From positions 1 through 15,906 of the forward strand of contig JACDCH010000633.1 in NCBI GenBank assembly GCA_013694495.1: a DNA stretch of 15,906 bases, read 5' to 3'. The stretch is from Acidimicrobiia bacterium. GTDB taxonomy: Bacteria > Actinomycetota > Acidimicrobiia > Acidimicrobiales > JACDCH01. The notes below the pieces were generated by a model that searched no databases, was not told where the DNA came from, and was given only the letters and a program-made list of their open reading frames with translations. The position numbers were made by a program, and so were the translations under genes. This document shows, one piece after another, positions 15,872-15,906 of this stretch (position 1 is the first letter of the stretch; the number at the start of each line of letters is the position of its first letter).

Positions 15872-15906
15872 CGCACCCGTCCGCGTCGCGCTCGACCGTC
15901 CGGCCC

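Overview
The window is high-GC bacterial chromosome. The codon usage, GTG-rich starts, DUF2510 and DUF4214 proteins, SCP2-like protein and folate/purine gene order suggest Actinomycetota. Acidimicrobiia is my best guess, but it is an inference. Almost all of it is ordinary core metabolism. One inserted cassette, a restriction-modification-like system at about 8419-10680, is visibly less GC-rich than its flanks: sampled 60-base lines give about 65-68 % GC inside, against 75 % in a line near the right end.

Layout. 3-152: C-terminus of a cell-surface or membrane protein. 209-1398 (+): SCP2-like protein and an Fpg/Nei-family DNA glycosylase, probably one operon. 1467-2468 (-): malate dehydrogenase. 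2548-3981 (-): aldehyde dehydrogenase, followed by a strong hairpin terminator and divergent from an SRPBCC protein across a region with a perfect palindrome. 4064-6648 (+): SRPBCC protein, a protein with two DUF2510 domains, and NADP-type isocitrate dehydrogenase. 6663-8263 (+): secreted protein with four DUF4214 repeats, broken by a one-base frameshift. 8290-about 8418 (+): the first ~43 codons of a truncated MFS transporter. 8433-10666 (-): the three-gene cassette (methyltransferase, small acidic protein, PD-(D/E)XK nuclease). 10681-12401 (-): metF and folD. 12537-15309 (-): purN, purH and a SAM methyltransferase with 4-base overlaps. 15389-15871 (+): a four-helix membrane protein.

How the genes fit together. 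FolD and MetF interconvert one-carbon folates, and PurN and PurH consume 10-formyl-THF in purine synthesis, so the right third is a C1/purine block. Malate and isocitrate dehydrogenases give the left half a TCA-cycle flavour. Seven probable transcription-unit heads carry a TANNNT hexamer ending 7-10 bases before the start codon, the signature of leaderless transcripts.

The item most worth attention is the cassette. The methyltransferase carries a C-terminal domain clearly homologous to the separate small nuclease encoded two genes downstream. The fused copy has lost the catalytic residues (D to N, E to D, K to S by my alignment), while the separate copy keeps D...ExK. This suggests a heteromeric enzyme with one live and one dead nuclease-fold subunit. 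The cassette appears to have replaced most of an MFS transporter gene.
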